Below are positions 1-5,106 of a stretch of 6,734 nucleotides of DNA, one piece after another. This DNA is from Fibrobacteria bacterium GUT77. Lineage in GTDB: Bacteria; Fibrobacterota; Chitinivibrionia; Chitinivibrionales; Chitinispirillaceae. A model generated the notes under the pieces. The model searched no databases. It saw only the letters and a program-made list of their open reading frames with translations, and was not told the origin of the DNA. The DNA is taken from NCBI GenBank assembly GCA_001462255.1, contig LIUJ01000122.1:1-6734 (forward strand), in the 5' to 3' direction. Every line of letters begins with the position of its first letter. Position 1 is the first letter of the stretch. A program made the translations under genes and the position numbers.

Positions 1-420
1 GAGGATTATCTTAGAAATATGCTTAGTCAAGCAATAATTTTAAGTAAAAAGAAACTGGATAATCAAATTACCGGATTTATGTCGTATATTCCAAACTATG
101 CTATTGAATTGGAAAGTGAAAGAGACATTATTAGTTATTACATTTCTACCATAGGCGTAACAAAAGGGTGGAGAGGTCATGGAATAACCAATCAATTTTA
201 TAAAATGATTGAAGAAATAGTAAAGAAACAGGCGACAAGTACCTATATAGCAACAAGGACATGGTCAACTAATAGAACGCATATTAAGATATTAACGGAT
301 TTGGGTTACGAAAACGTTAAGACTATTGAAAACGATAGAGGAAACGGCGTTCACACAGTTTATTATGCGAAAAAGATTATTAGTAATGATGAAATTAATG
401 ACGCAAAAAATAATGGCTAA
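1..420 (+). CDS. GNAT-family N-acetyltransferase, 5'-truncated by window edge
   Basis: The reading frame is open from base 1, six codons before the first ATG at 19, so the real start probably lies upstream of the window. What remains (about 139 residues) looks like the acetyl-CoA-binding core and C-terminal half of a GNAT acetyltransferase. A beta-strand ISTIGV is followed by the pyrophosphate-loop signature WRGHGI (the Q/R-x-x-G-x-G/A motif A) and an amphipathic helix. Further on, STNRTHIKILTDLGYE matches the family's N...(L)GF/GY motif B region, with a final strand VYYAKK. GNAT enzymes transfer an acetyl group from acetyl-CoA to an amine; the substrate here cannot be told. The gene is clearly more AT-rich than the minus-strand genes at the right of the window, with many AAA, ATT and AAT codons, which may point to acquisition by transfer. 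The next gene starts 35 nt downstream on the same strand. Confidence 0.72.
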   Translation, partial: EDYLRNMLSQAIILSKKKLDNQITGFMSYIPNYAIELESERDIISYYISTIGVTKGWRGHGITNQFYKMIEEIVKKQATSTYIATRTWSTNRTHIKILTDLGYENVKTIENDRGNGVHTVYYAKKIISNDEINDAKNNG

Positions 421-455
421 TCGTTCATAATTATGAGTAATTATATGGTTTCTTT

Positions 456-995
456 ATGCAGACAAACGAAATAATAGCCCAAATTATCGGCGTAGTTCTT
501 ATCGTCTTGACATTATGGAGCCCGCAAGCAAAATCCAGAGCGGGCATGCTCATGGTTATTTTGCTCGCGAATCTGTTATCATGCGCACAGTTTTACTTTG
601 TTGACGCGAAAGCCGGATTCTTCGGACTTGTTGTCACTACCGTTCGCTCGTTTGTTTATTGGTTTTACGCCAACAAAACGCAAAAAGCTCCGGTATTTAT
701 GTTTGTAGCCTTTGTGGTTTTGCAAATATGCGCAACGGTCATCGGGTGGGAGAATTGGATTTCTGCGTTAACGTTGGCGCTCATTCTGAATACTTACGGT
801 CAATGGCAAACAAACGAAAATATTTTACGATTTTGCCTCTTAGTTAATGCTGTTGTTTTAGGCATTTATTGTTTATACACGCATGCTTATACCGGCGCGA
901 TAAATAAATGTTTACAAGTGATATCCACGGCGTTGGCGCTTTATCGTTTCAGAAACGCGTTGTTATCGCGTAAAGACATTGTTACATACGAGTAA
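456..995 (+). CDS. YgjV-family multi-pass inner membrane protein
   Basis: A 179-residue, strongly hydrophobic protein with about six or seven predicted membrane segments: roughly residues 4-21, 30-49, 53-70, 78-96, 100-117, 122-142 and 145-166. The length, the even spacing of helices, the opening IIAQIIGVV and the pattern of a helix ending in TTVRSFVYWFYANK agree with the bacterial inner-membrane YgjV family (E. coli YgjV is about 180 aa), whose function is unknown. The ATG at 456 is the only start available after the in-frame stop at 438-440. No convincing Shine-Dalgarno lies before it, and a weak GAGTAA sits too far upstream. It follows the acetyltransferase by 35 nt and may be co-transcribed with it. 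Its stop codon at 993-995 overlaps the first bases of the conserved 86-bp element, whose + strand hairpin and T run would terminate this transcript. Confidence 0.75.
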   Translation: MQTNEIIAQIIGVVLIVLTLWSPQAKSRAGMLMVILLANLLSCAQFYFVDAKAGFFGLVVTTVRSFVYWFYANKTQKAPVFMFVAFVVLQICATVIGWENWISALTLALILNTYGQWQTNENILRFCLLVNAVVLGIYCLYTHAYTGAINKCLQVISTALALYRFRNALLSRKDIVTYE

Positions 996-1079
996 AGCGG
1001 TAAAACTATGGCCTAATGTTTCGCCGCCAGGCCGGATGTGGGACCAACCACTTCCTTCCCGGGACCGGCCGCTTTTTTT
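994..1079 (+). repeat. Conserved 86-bp structured element, copy A
   Basis: This copy aligns without gaps to 2293-2378, with 73 of 86 positions identical. It begins AAAGCGGTAA, overlapping the YgjV stop codon, and ends in a run of seven T that overlaps the stop codon of the convergent nuclease gene (1078-1080), so it fills the whole space between two convergent genes. The 5' half (994-1029) has only four differences between copies although it is neither coding nor part of the terminator stem. The 3' half is a hairpin. The ends AAAGCGG and CCGCTTT are inverted and could pair as an alternative closing stem. I do not recognise the element as a known riboswitch or small RNA family. It may be a small RNA on the + strand or a short mobile repeat. 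Confidence 0.75.
1030..1079 (+). terminator. Rho-independent-type terminator of the YgjV gene (within copy A)
   Basis: GGCCGG (1030-1035) pairs with CCGGCC (1065-1070), and GGGA (1040-1043) pairs with TCCC (1057-1060). Between them lie two wobble pairs and two mismatches. The loop is the 13 nt at 1044-1056. After GC, seven T follow (1073-1079). This is a textbook intrinsic terminator in + orientation, 35 nt after the YgjV stop. In the minus direction the hairpin is not followed by a T run, so it should terminate the opposing nuclease transcript poorly unless the TTTT on that strand near 1002-1005 helps. Confidence 0.7.
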
Positions 1080-2121
1080 ACAGTTGGGAGATCTGTTTGG
1101 CTGTGAGTCCGGTGATTCTGGCGATGGTTTTGGTGTCCATTCCGTCGGCGAGCATGGCGCGTGCGGTGCGTCTTTTTTCTTCTTCTAAGCCTTTTTGCCA
1201 ACCTTCCAATTCACCCTCTTGCCGGCCCTCTTGCCGGCCCTCTTGCCGGCCCTCTTGCCGGCCCTCTTGCCATCCCTCCTGCCGACCCTTTTGCCATCCC
1301 TCTTGTTGACCCACTTGCCATCCCTCTTGTCGACCGTCCTGCCAGCCTTTCTGCCTCCAAATGTCGCCGTAACCGTATTCTTCCAAGAGCTTTACTATTT
1401 CATTTTTTCTCATGATTTCACCGACCTTTATAAAAGTGTTAAGGTTTTTTTCTACCACGATATTCACCCAATAACTCAACTTTTTGTCGATGCTGCCATC
1501 CAAAATCGTCAGCACTTTTTTTGCCGTATCCTCGTCGATACCGGGCGTCAGCGCCTTAAGCATAAACTCGCTCTCCGGCAGTTCGGAGCAAACCATTACT
1601 TGGATAGCCAGCGTTTTTTCGATAGGCACGCCTTTCAGTCTAATATAATAAATACCCGGGTCGCCGCGCAAGATTTCGTAGTTAAAATGTTTTTTCAGTG
1701 TTTTGAACAGATTTACCGGCTTTTTTACGCAAATTATAGTCGCGGTCATGTCGGTAAGCCACGCGTTGTGTTGGGCGGCGTAGATACCGGCGTAGCCGTG
1801 AACCACTTTGTTAAAGACCTTAAGAGACGGTGTTGGGGCGGCGGGGCTCTTATATTCTATTATATTATGTCCGCGCATGAATTTACCCCAAACCCTGTTG
1901 ATTTTGACGCCCGGCTTCTTTTTGATAATTATCATGTCTATGCGCAGGGCGTCCTCCGTCAGCCGGCGTTCGTCTTGGAGTTCTATGTTGCCGCTTTGGA
2001 TATCGTCGCTCAAAGTATCCAAGAACGTTTCGAACATCGCGTTGTGATACCGCGTAGCCTGCGAAGGCTCCTTAGCGGGCGTTTTTTTGCTAGTGCCAGT
2101 CTTATTTTTTGCTTTCAACAT
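1078..2121 (-). CDS. PD-(D/E)XK nuclease-like protein with EGRQ/EGWQ repeat tail (Rpn-type)
   Basis: 347 residues from the ATG at 2121. That start is preferred because GGAG (2128-2131) lies six nt upstream; an in-frame TTG at 2142 would add seven residues but has no better ribosome site. The protein opens with a Lys/Thr-rich basic tail (residues 2-20). A PD-(D/E)XK-like core follows: the acidic strand IDMIII (D62), then NIIEYKSP with E89 and K91. This EYKSP pattern is typical of Rpn-related or restriction-like proteins of unknown substrate. Residues about 255-315 are four-residue repeats (QEGR, QEGW, QKGR), probably a helical, charged tail. The last part, MLADGMDTKTIARITGLT, resembles the helix-turn-helix-like end common in Rpn proteins. 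Rpn nucleases are DNases that promote recombination and have been linked to phage defence; that role here is inferred. The gene has its own predicted promoter, is bracketed by the two 86-bp elements and converges on the YgjV gene. Confidence 0.75.
   Translation of the reverse strand: MLKAKNKTGTSKKTPAKEPSQATRYHNAMFETFLDTLSDDIQSGNIELQDERRLTEDALRIDMIIIKKKPGVKINRVWGKFMRGHNIIEYKSPAAPTPSLKVFNKVVHGYAGIYAAQHNAWLTDMTATIICVKKPVNLFKTLKKHFNYEILRGDPGIYYIRLKGVPIEKTLAIQVMVCSELPESEFMLKALTPGIDEDTAKKVLTILDGSIDKKLSYWVNIVVEKNLNTFIKVGEIMRKNEIVKLLEEYGYGDIWRQKGWQDGRQEGWQVGQQEGWQKGRQEGWQEGRQEGRQEGRQEGRQEGELEGWQKGLEEEKRRTARAMLADGMDTKTIARITGLTAKQISQL
1214..1357 (-). repeat. 12-bp tandem array inside the nuclease gene (12 units)
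   Basis: Twelve consecutive 12-nt units encode the four-residue EGRQ/EGWQ repeats of the nuclease tail. On the + strand the unit is CCCTCTTGCCGG. Units at 1214, 1226, 1238 and 1250 are identical, and the next eight (1262-1357) are diverged, for example CCCTCTTGCCAT and CCCTCTTGTCGA. The run of perfect units at one end suggests recent expansion by slippage or unequal crossover. Gain or loss of a unit keeps the reading frame, so only the tail length would change. Confidence 0.9.
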
Positions 2122-2131
2122 CGTAATCTCC
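2119..2131 (-). promoter_or_regulatory. Shine-Dalgarno deciding the nuclease start
   Basis: On the minus strand GGAG (2131-2128) is separated by six nt from ATG (2121-2119). This supports the ATG start over the TTG at 2142, which is preceded only by AGCATT-like sequence. Confidence 0.7.
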
Positions 2132-2189
2132 AATCTTCCCAAAATGCTAATGGGAGTATATGTATTTGGTCAAGACGTGAGAAAAAAAA

Positions 2190-2228
2190 TAGGTACAACG
2201 AGAGCACAACGAGAGGTACGACGAAAGA
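2190..2228 (-). promoter_or_regulatory. CTCTCGTTGT direct repeats in the nuclease leader
   Basis: Read on the minus strand, two exact CTCTCGTTGT units (2215-2206 and 2204-2195) lie in tandem at an 11-nt pitch, preceded by a degenerate unit CTTTCGTCGT (2228-2219). The last unit continues as ACCTA. The same 15-mer CTCTCGTTGTACCTA and the 12-mer CTCTCGTTGTGC occur in the same order upstream of the FHA-transglycosylase gene (6450-6418). The block sits between the predicted promoter and the start codon, so it could act as a DNA operator downstream of the promoter or as an RNA leader motif. Confidence 0.6.
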
Positions 2229-2244
2229 CGTTTTTTTATACGTC
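2227..2244 (-). other. Small hairpin at the predicted 5' end of the nuclease transcript
   Basis: GACGT (2227-2231) and ACGTC (2240-2244) are inverted around an eight-nt A/T loop. If transcription starts about 8 nt after the predicted -10 box, the RNA would begin with this hairpin, a position known to stabilise 5' ends. The start site itself is inferred. Confidence 0.35.
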
Positions 2245-2251
2245 ATTTGTA

Positions 2252-2280
2252 AATATACATTATTTGTTGTCGTAGGTCAA
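2252..2280 (-). promoter_or_regulatory. Predicted sigma-70 promoter of the repeat-tailed nuclease gene
   Basis: On the minus strand TTGACC (2280-2275) is followed after exactly 17 nt by TATATT (2257-2252). Each box differs from consensus at one position. The expected start near 2244 gives a leader of about 120 nt that carries the CTCTCGTTGT repeats. The -35 box lies only 12 nt from copy B of the 86-bp element, so that copy separates this promoter from the upstream nuclease gene. Confidence 0.6.
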
Positions 2281-2292
2281 GATAAAAGATGA

Positions 2293-2378
2293 AAAGCGGT
2301 AAGACTATGGCCAAATGTTTTGCCGTCAGACCGGTTCCGGGACTAACCACTTCCTTCCCGGAGTCGGTCGCTTTTTTT
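2293..2378 (+). repeat. Conserved 86-bp structured element, copy B
   Basis: Direct repeat of 994-1079, ungapped, with 13 differences. Eight of these fall in the hairpin stem, four in the 5' half and one in the loop. It lies between two minus-strand genes, beginning 43 nt past the stop of the EHQ-type nuclease gene, with no + strand gene ahead of it. Its + strand terminator therefore has no obvious transcript to stop unless the element itself is transcribed as a small RNA. I found no strong + strand promoter immediately upstream. Confidence 0.75.
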
Positions 2379-2379
2379 T
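2329..2379 (+). terminator. Intrinsic-terminator-like hairpin of copy B
   Basis: Positions 2329-2342 pair with 2356-2369 in an uninterrupted 14-bp stem that includes two G-U wobbles. The loop is 13 nt (2343-2355). GC and eight T (2372-2379) follow. The stem is better formed than in copy A. The A-T pair 2330/2368 replaces the G-C pair 1031/1069 of copy A, a compensatory change supporting an RNA stem. Confidence 0.65.
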
Positions 2380-2422
2380 GATTGGAGTTATAGGTAGTTA
2401 GAGGTGTCCCCAAAGGCGTTTT

Positions 2423-3361
2423 TTACCGGGTGTTTCGGGGTGTCGGTTTTCTTTTCGGAGTTCTTCCTTTGGACATCATTTTTTTTATATCGCCCAAAGA
2501 AACGCCTTGTTCAATGAGATTGACGATCTTCTCCATACCCTTCTCCATGCCTTTCTCCATACCCTTCTCCAAGCCTTTCTCAAAGTTTTCCCTACTGGCT
2601 ACCTTGACGGCCATGTTCCAGTCCCATTCTTTTACTAACATAGTGCCCATATAGAGCTCCTTTCGGTGTTTCTTTAGAAAGTCTGCCAACACGCCTTGCG
2701 CTATGCACGCGTCTACCGCCTTGTTCATCGCCGCGGCGGCGGAGTTTGTAGAAGCCCGATAGCGGGTAAGCTTACTTACAAATATACTGTATTCGTTGAG
2801 CAATTTGCAAGTTTTTATCATGTTTTTGTTGCTAGGGTCGTTCATGTTTATCACCGTAACCGTTAGTTCAAGGCTACCAAGGTCGGCGAATGCGGGGAGA
2901 GCTTTGGAGAAAGCGGACGATAGGCGTTGCAGTTCGCGGGCGGGCAGTTTCTTCGTGCCGTTGTAGAGCACCACGAACACGGGGCGCGGTAGGTTGACTT
3001 GTACTGTGCTGTAGAGGTCTTCTTCCGCCGTCCGTCTTTTGTAGATTTCCACAACGTATTCGAGCATCCTATACGCCATGTTGGGGTTTACGGAGGATTG
3101 GTGTTCGACTAGAACGAGTAGGGTGTCTTCTAATATTATGGCGAGGTCGTTTAGCGGTCCGCACGCGAGGACGTTTTTGAGGGTGGCGATCTCCGCGGGC
3201 GTGTCGGCGCCGTATTTTGTCCCTAAGAGCGCGTTTACCAATTCTATGATGTTCTTTACGTTGTTAAAGAGCGTACTGAACATATAGCTTTTGACTTGCC
3301 GGTTAGCTTTGGTCTTAGTTTTGGCCGCGGCGGTTTTCGCTGACGCTGTTTTTTTGTTCAT
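2423..3361 (-). CDS. Rpn-family (recombination-promoting) PD-(D/E)XK nuclease
   Basis: 312 residues with the classic Rpn/putative transposase layout. An N-terminal Lys/Ala/Thr-rich basic tail (2-22) leads into FSTLFNNVKNIIELVNALLG. The catalytic region reads NDLAIILEDTLLVLVEHQSSVNPNMAYRM in two parts: D72 on the first strand and E86-H-Q88, the usual Rpn variant of D/E-x-K. Strand LPRPVFVVLYNG (about 124-135) and the segment MNDPSNKNMIKTCKLLNEYSIF fit the family. The C-terminus has EKGLEKGMEK-type repeats (261-278), then LIEQGVSLGDIKKMM, and ends in an unusual basic tail (KGRTPKRKPTPRNTR). Rpn proteins are DNA endonucleases that raise recombination. The ATG at 3361 has AAGGA (3378-3374) about 12 nt upstream, a rather long spacing. 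The gene starts 110 bp after the phosphodiesterase gene and is followed by copy B of the 86-bp element. It belongs to a different subgroup from the neighbouring EYK-type nuclease. Confidence 0.85.
   Translation of the reverse strand: MNKKTASAKTAAAKTKTKANRQVKSYMFSTLFNNVKNIIELVNALLGTKYGADTPAEIATLKNVLACGPLNDLAIILEDTLLVLVEHQSSVNPNMAYRMLEYVVEIYKRRTAEEDLYSTVQVNLPRPVFVVLYNGTKKLPARELQRLSSAFSKALPAFADLGSLELTVTVINMNDPSNKNMIKTCKLLNEYSIFVSKLTRYRASTNSAAAAMNKAVDACIAQGVLADFLKKHRKELYMGTMLVKEWDWNMAVKVASRENFEKGLEKGMEKGMEKGMEKIVNLIEQGVSLGDIKKMMSKGRTPKRKPTPRNTR
2528..2585 (-). repeat. 12-bp repeats encoding the EKGM tail of the Rpn nuclease
   Basis: On the + strand the units CTTCTCCATACC, CTTCTCCATGCC, TTTCTCCATACC, CTTCTCCAAGCC and a partial TTTCTCAAAG run in tandem. 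They encode GMEK/GLEK tetrapeptides. The array is shorter and more diverged than the one in the neighbouring nuclease but has the same 12-nt period and sits at the same place in the protein. Confidence 0.8.
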
Positions 3362-3439
3362 AATAAGCGGCTTTCCTTGTTATCGGTTGAGATATCAAAT
3401 AATCAATGAAATATCATGTTTAGTGGCAGAACATGTTTA

Positions 3440-3457
3440 TCTCGGCGAAAGCCAAGA
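3440..3457 (-). terminator. Candidate stem-loop ending the FHA/phosphodiesterase operon
   Basis: On the minus strand TCTTGGC (3457-3451) pairs with GCCGAGA (3446-3440) around TTTC, 7 bp including one G-U. It lies 15 nt after the phosphodiesterase stop codon. No proper T run follows (TAAACATG), so termination may be weak, or the hairpin may only protect the 3' end. The G-U pair would be a C-A mismatch on the + strand, which favours minus-strand use. Confidence 0.35.
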
Positions 3458-3471
3458 TTTTCTGCTACTAC

Positions 3472-5106
3472 CTACTCCGCCCGCACTCTATCGATCCACA
3501 CCGAAAACTTTTCCCCTTTGCCGGCTCGGAGCTCGATTTCTACGTCGTTGTTGCTTGTGGTCGCGTCTTTCGGCGGTGCCGGCAGTTTCAGGTTTATCCA
3601 TTGAGACGACTTCCAAGCGTTGTATTTGGCAGTCTTCGCGCCGTTGAATTCGGGGGCATTGTGGTAAACCCATTTTCCTTGCGGGCGTCTTAAGCGGATC
3701 GACAGTTTTCCCTCGCCGCGTACGCTTAGGGTTACGAGTTTTTGCGCCCCCTCCAGCACCGCCCTCGCCGCCGTGCGATTCTCCGATTCGTGCGTGCCGC
3801 TTATCCGCAGGCAGTGTGAGCCGGTCTTAGGGTATTTGGCGTCTCGCTCCACGCGGAAGTGAGCGTCGCCGTTCAACCAACCGTCGGTGGAAACGGCGAA
3901 ATCGCCTACGACGAGCGATGGATTGATTTCGGCGCATTCGGTGGCGGCGGCGTTGGGCGCGAGCTTCGATCTTACCAACTCGGCGACTATCGGGAGGTGG
4001 TCGGAGTACCCGTCGGCCTTGTGGTACTTCTCTTTTCCCTTGTAGTACATTTGCCGGCGGTAGGGCGCGCCGTCTTTCATCAACCGTCCGTCCCAGGTGA
4101 AGGCGCGGAAGGAACCGGGCAGGTACGAATACCCGTCGCCGTCGAAGAGCGCCGGCGGCAGCAGCATATTGTCGATGGTGTTCTTGGCGCCCCTGTATAC
4201 GTAGCTCATGCGGGCGCTCTCCTCCGCGTCGAGCCATGGGTTGTAAAGGCAGTTGTCACACGTGGGTAGCTCTTCCCTGCAAACGGGTCGCGTAGGCGCT
4301 TTGGGGCGCGCGCCCTCCGTTACCGTCTTCATTATGTGGTTGATCCCCGTTTTTCCGTGAGTGTCGTTGTGCCCGGAGGTGTGGAAGACGGCGTATTCGT
4401 CGTAGTTCGAGTTGAAGTCGCCCATAATGACGTAGTCGGCGCCGGTTCGCAGTTCGTCCGTGAGTCGTCGCAGCGTTTGCGCCGCCGCGACTCGCGCCGA
4501 TTCCGGGTGTCGCTTGGAGGGCCAATGGTTGACGAAGACGCGCAACGTGTCGCCGCCGCGCGCCAGGGCGGCCTCAAGGATTGAGCGCGAGCCTTCTACC
4601 GGATGCGCCCGTTTTTCCACTATTGGGAACGCCGACAAGAGCGCCGTTACGGTGGCGGAGCCCGGGGCGTCGGCAGTTGCGGCGTAGGGGTAGACGGCCC
4701 CCTTTTTGTCAAGTGCGTCGGCGAGTTCGCGAAGCGTGTTGGCGTTCTCTATCTCGCAGAGTCCGACAATGTCGGCGCGTATTGCGGCGACGACGTCCGC
4801 GGTGGCGTTAAGGCGTTTTTTTTGTATTTCGGCGCTCCACCCGTGCCATCCGGGTTTGAACTCGTCGTACTCCGTGCCGTCGAGGTTGAGGTCGAAGAGG
4901 TTTTCGACGTTGTAGAAAGCCGCCTTTACGGTGTCGGGTAGCGGCGGAGACTTTTTGGCTACGCCGAGTTTTTTCTTGTTGGCGGCGTTGTCGTCGCCGA
5001 TTGCCGCGTTTTGCTTATGAATGCCGGCGCGGTAGTAAAACGCGGCGACGGCGGCGGCGATTAAGACGACAAAAACGGTAATGATGATTGCGGTACGTCG
5101 GTTCAT
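3472..5106 (-). CDS. Membrane-anchored endonuclease/exonuclease/phosphatase-fold protein with C-terminal beta-sandwich
   Basis: 544 residues. Residues 5-25 are a hydrophobic signal or anchor after MNRR, so the protein is probably exported. Residues about 60-378 carry all motifs of the EEP (DNase I-like) metal-dependent phosphodiesterase fold: FYNVENLFD (N66), GLCEIEN (E118), VNHWPSKRH (H194), MGDFNSN (D230, N232), NTIDNMLL (D312) and GYSDHLPIV (D369, H370). The active site looks intact. An insert holds cysteines C276, C283 and C286. Residues about 395-544, from LVVGDFAVSTDGWLNGDA to FSVWIDRVRAE, resemble a carbohydrate-binding-like beta-sandwich, often a surface-binding module. The substrate (nucleic acid, phospholipid or sugar phosphate) cannot be read. 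The start overlaps the stop of the FHA-transglycosylase gene by four bases (ATGA, 5106-5103), and GGAG at 5117-5114 serves it from within that gene, so translation is probably coupled. Confidence 0.85.
   Translation of the reverse strand: MNRRTAIIITVFVVLIAAAVAAFYYRAGIHKQNAAIGDDNAANKKKLGVAKKSPPLPDTVKAAFYNVENLFDLNLDGTEYDEFKPGWHGWSAEIQKKRLNATADVVAAIRADIVGLCEIENANTLRELADALDKKGAVYPYAATADAPGSATVTALLSAFPIVEKRAHPVEGSRSILEAALARGGDTLRVFVNHWPSKRHPESARVAAAQTLRRLTDELRTGADYVIMGDFNSNYDEYAVFHTSGHNDTHGKTGINHIMKTVTEGARPKAPTRPVCREELPTCDNCLYNPWLDAEESARMSYVYRGAKNTIDNMLLPPALFDGDGYSYLPGSFRAFTWDGRLMKDGAPYRRQMYYKGKEKYHKADGYSDHLPIVAELVRSKLAPNAAATECAEINPSLVVGDFAVSTDGWLNGDAHFRVERDAKYPKTGSHCLRISGTHESENRTAARAVLEGAQKLVTLSVRGEGKLSIRLRRPQGKWVYHNAPEFNGAKTAKYNAWKSSQWINLKLPAPPKDATTSNNDVEIELRAGKGEKFSVWIDRVRAE

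Noticed and set aside
994..1079. The 86-bp element considered as a c-di-GMP, cobalamin, fluoride, THF or guanidine riboswitch
   Set aside because: None of the core motifs I know for these classes is present, and the element lies 3' of genes, not in a leader.
1214..1357. Tandem repeats considered as a CRISPR array
   Set aside because: The period is 12 nt with no unique spacers, and the units are in frame within a protein tail.
2119..2142. TTG at 2142 as the start of the repeat-tailed nuclease
   Set aside because: The ATG at 2121 has GGAG at ideal spacing, while the TTG has no ribosome site and adds only seven residues.
2155..2173. Minus-strand TTGACC followed by TATACT close to the nuclease start, considered as a promoter
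   Set aside because: The boxes are only about seven nt apart, too close for sigma-70. The pair at 2252-2280 has the correct 17-nt spacing.
1195..2292. A long + strand open frame with LLPALLPALL-type repeats that looks like a membrane or adhesin protein
   Set aside because: It lies entirely antisense to the nuclease gene. The leucine/proline repeats are the complement of the EGRQ codons, it has no family motifs, and it runs through the nuclease promoter.
3362..3471. A promoter for the EHQ-type nuclease (minus-strand TTGATT with GATAAC at 16 nt)
   Set aside because: Both boxes match consensus at only four positions, so the call is too weak to list. Read-through from the upstream operon is equally possible.
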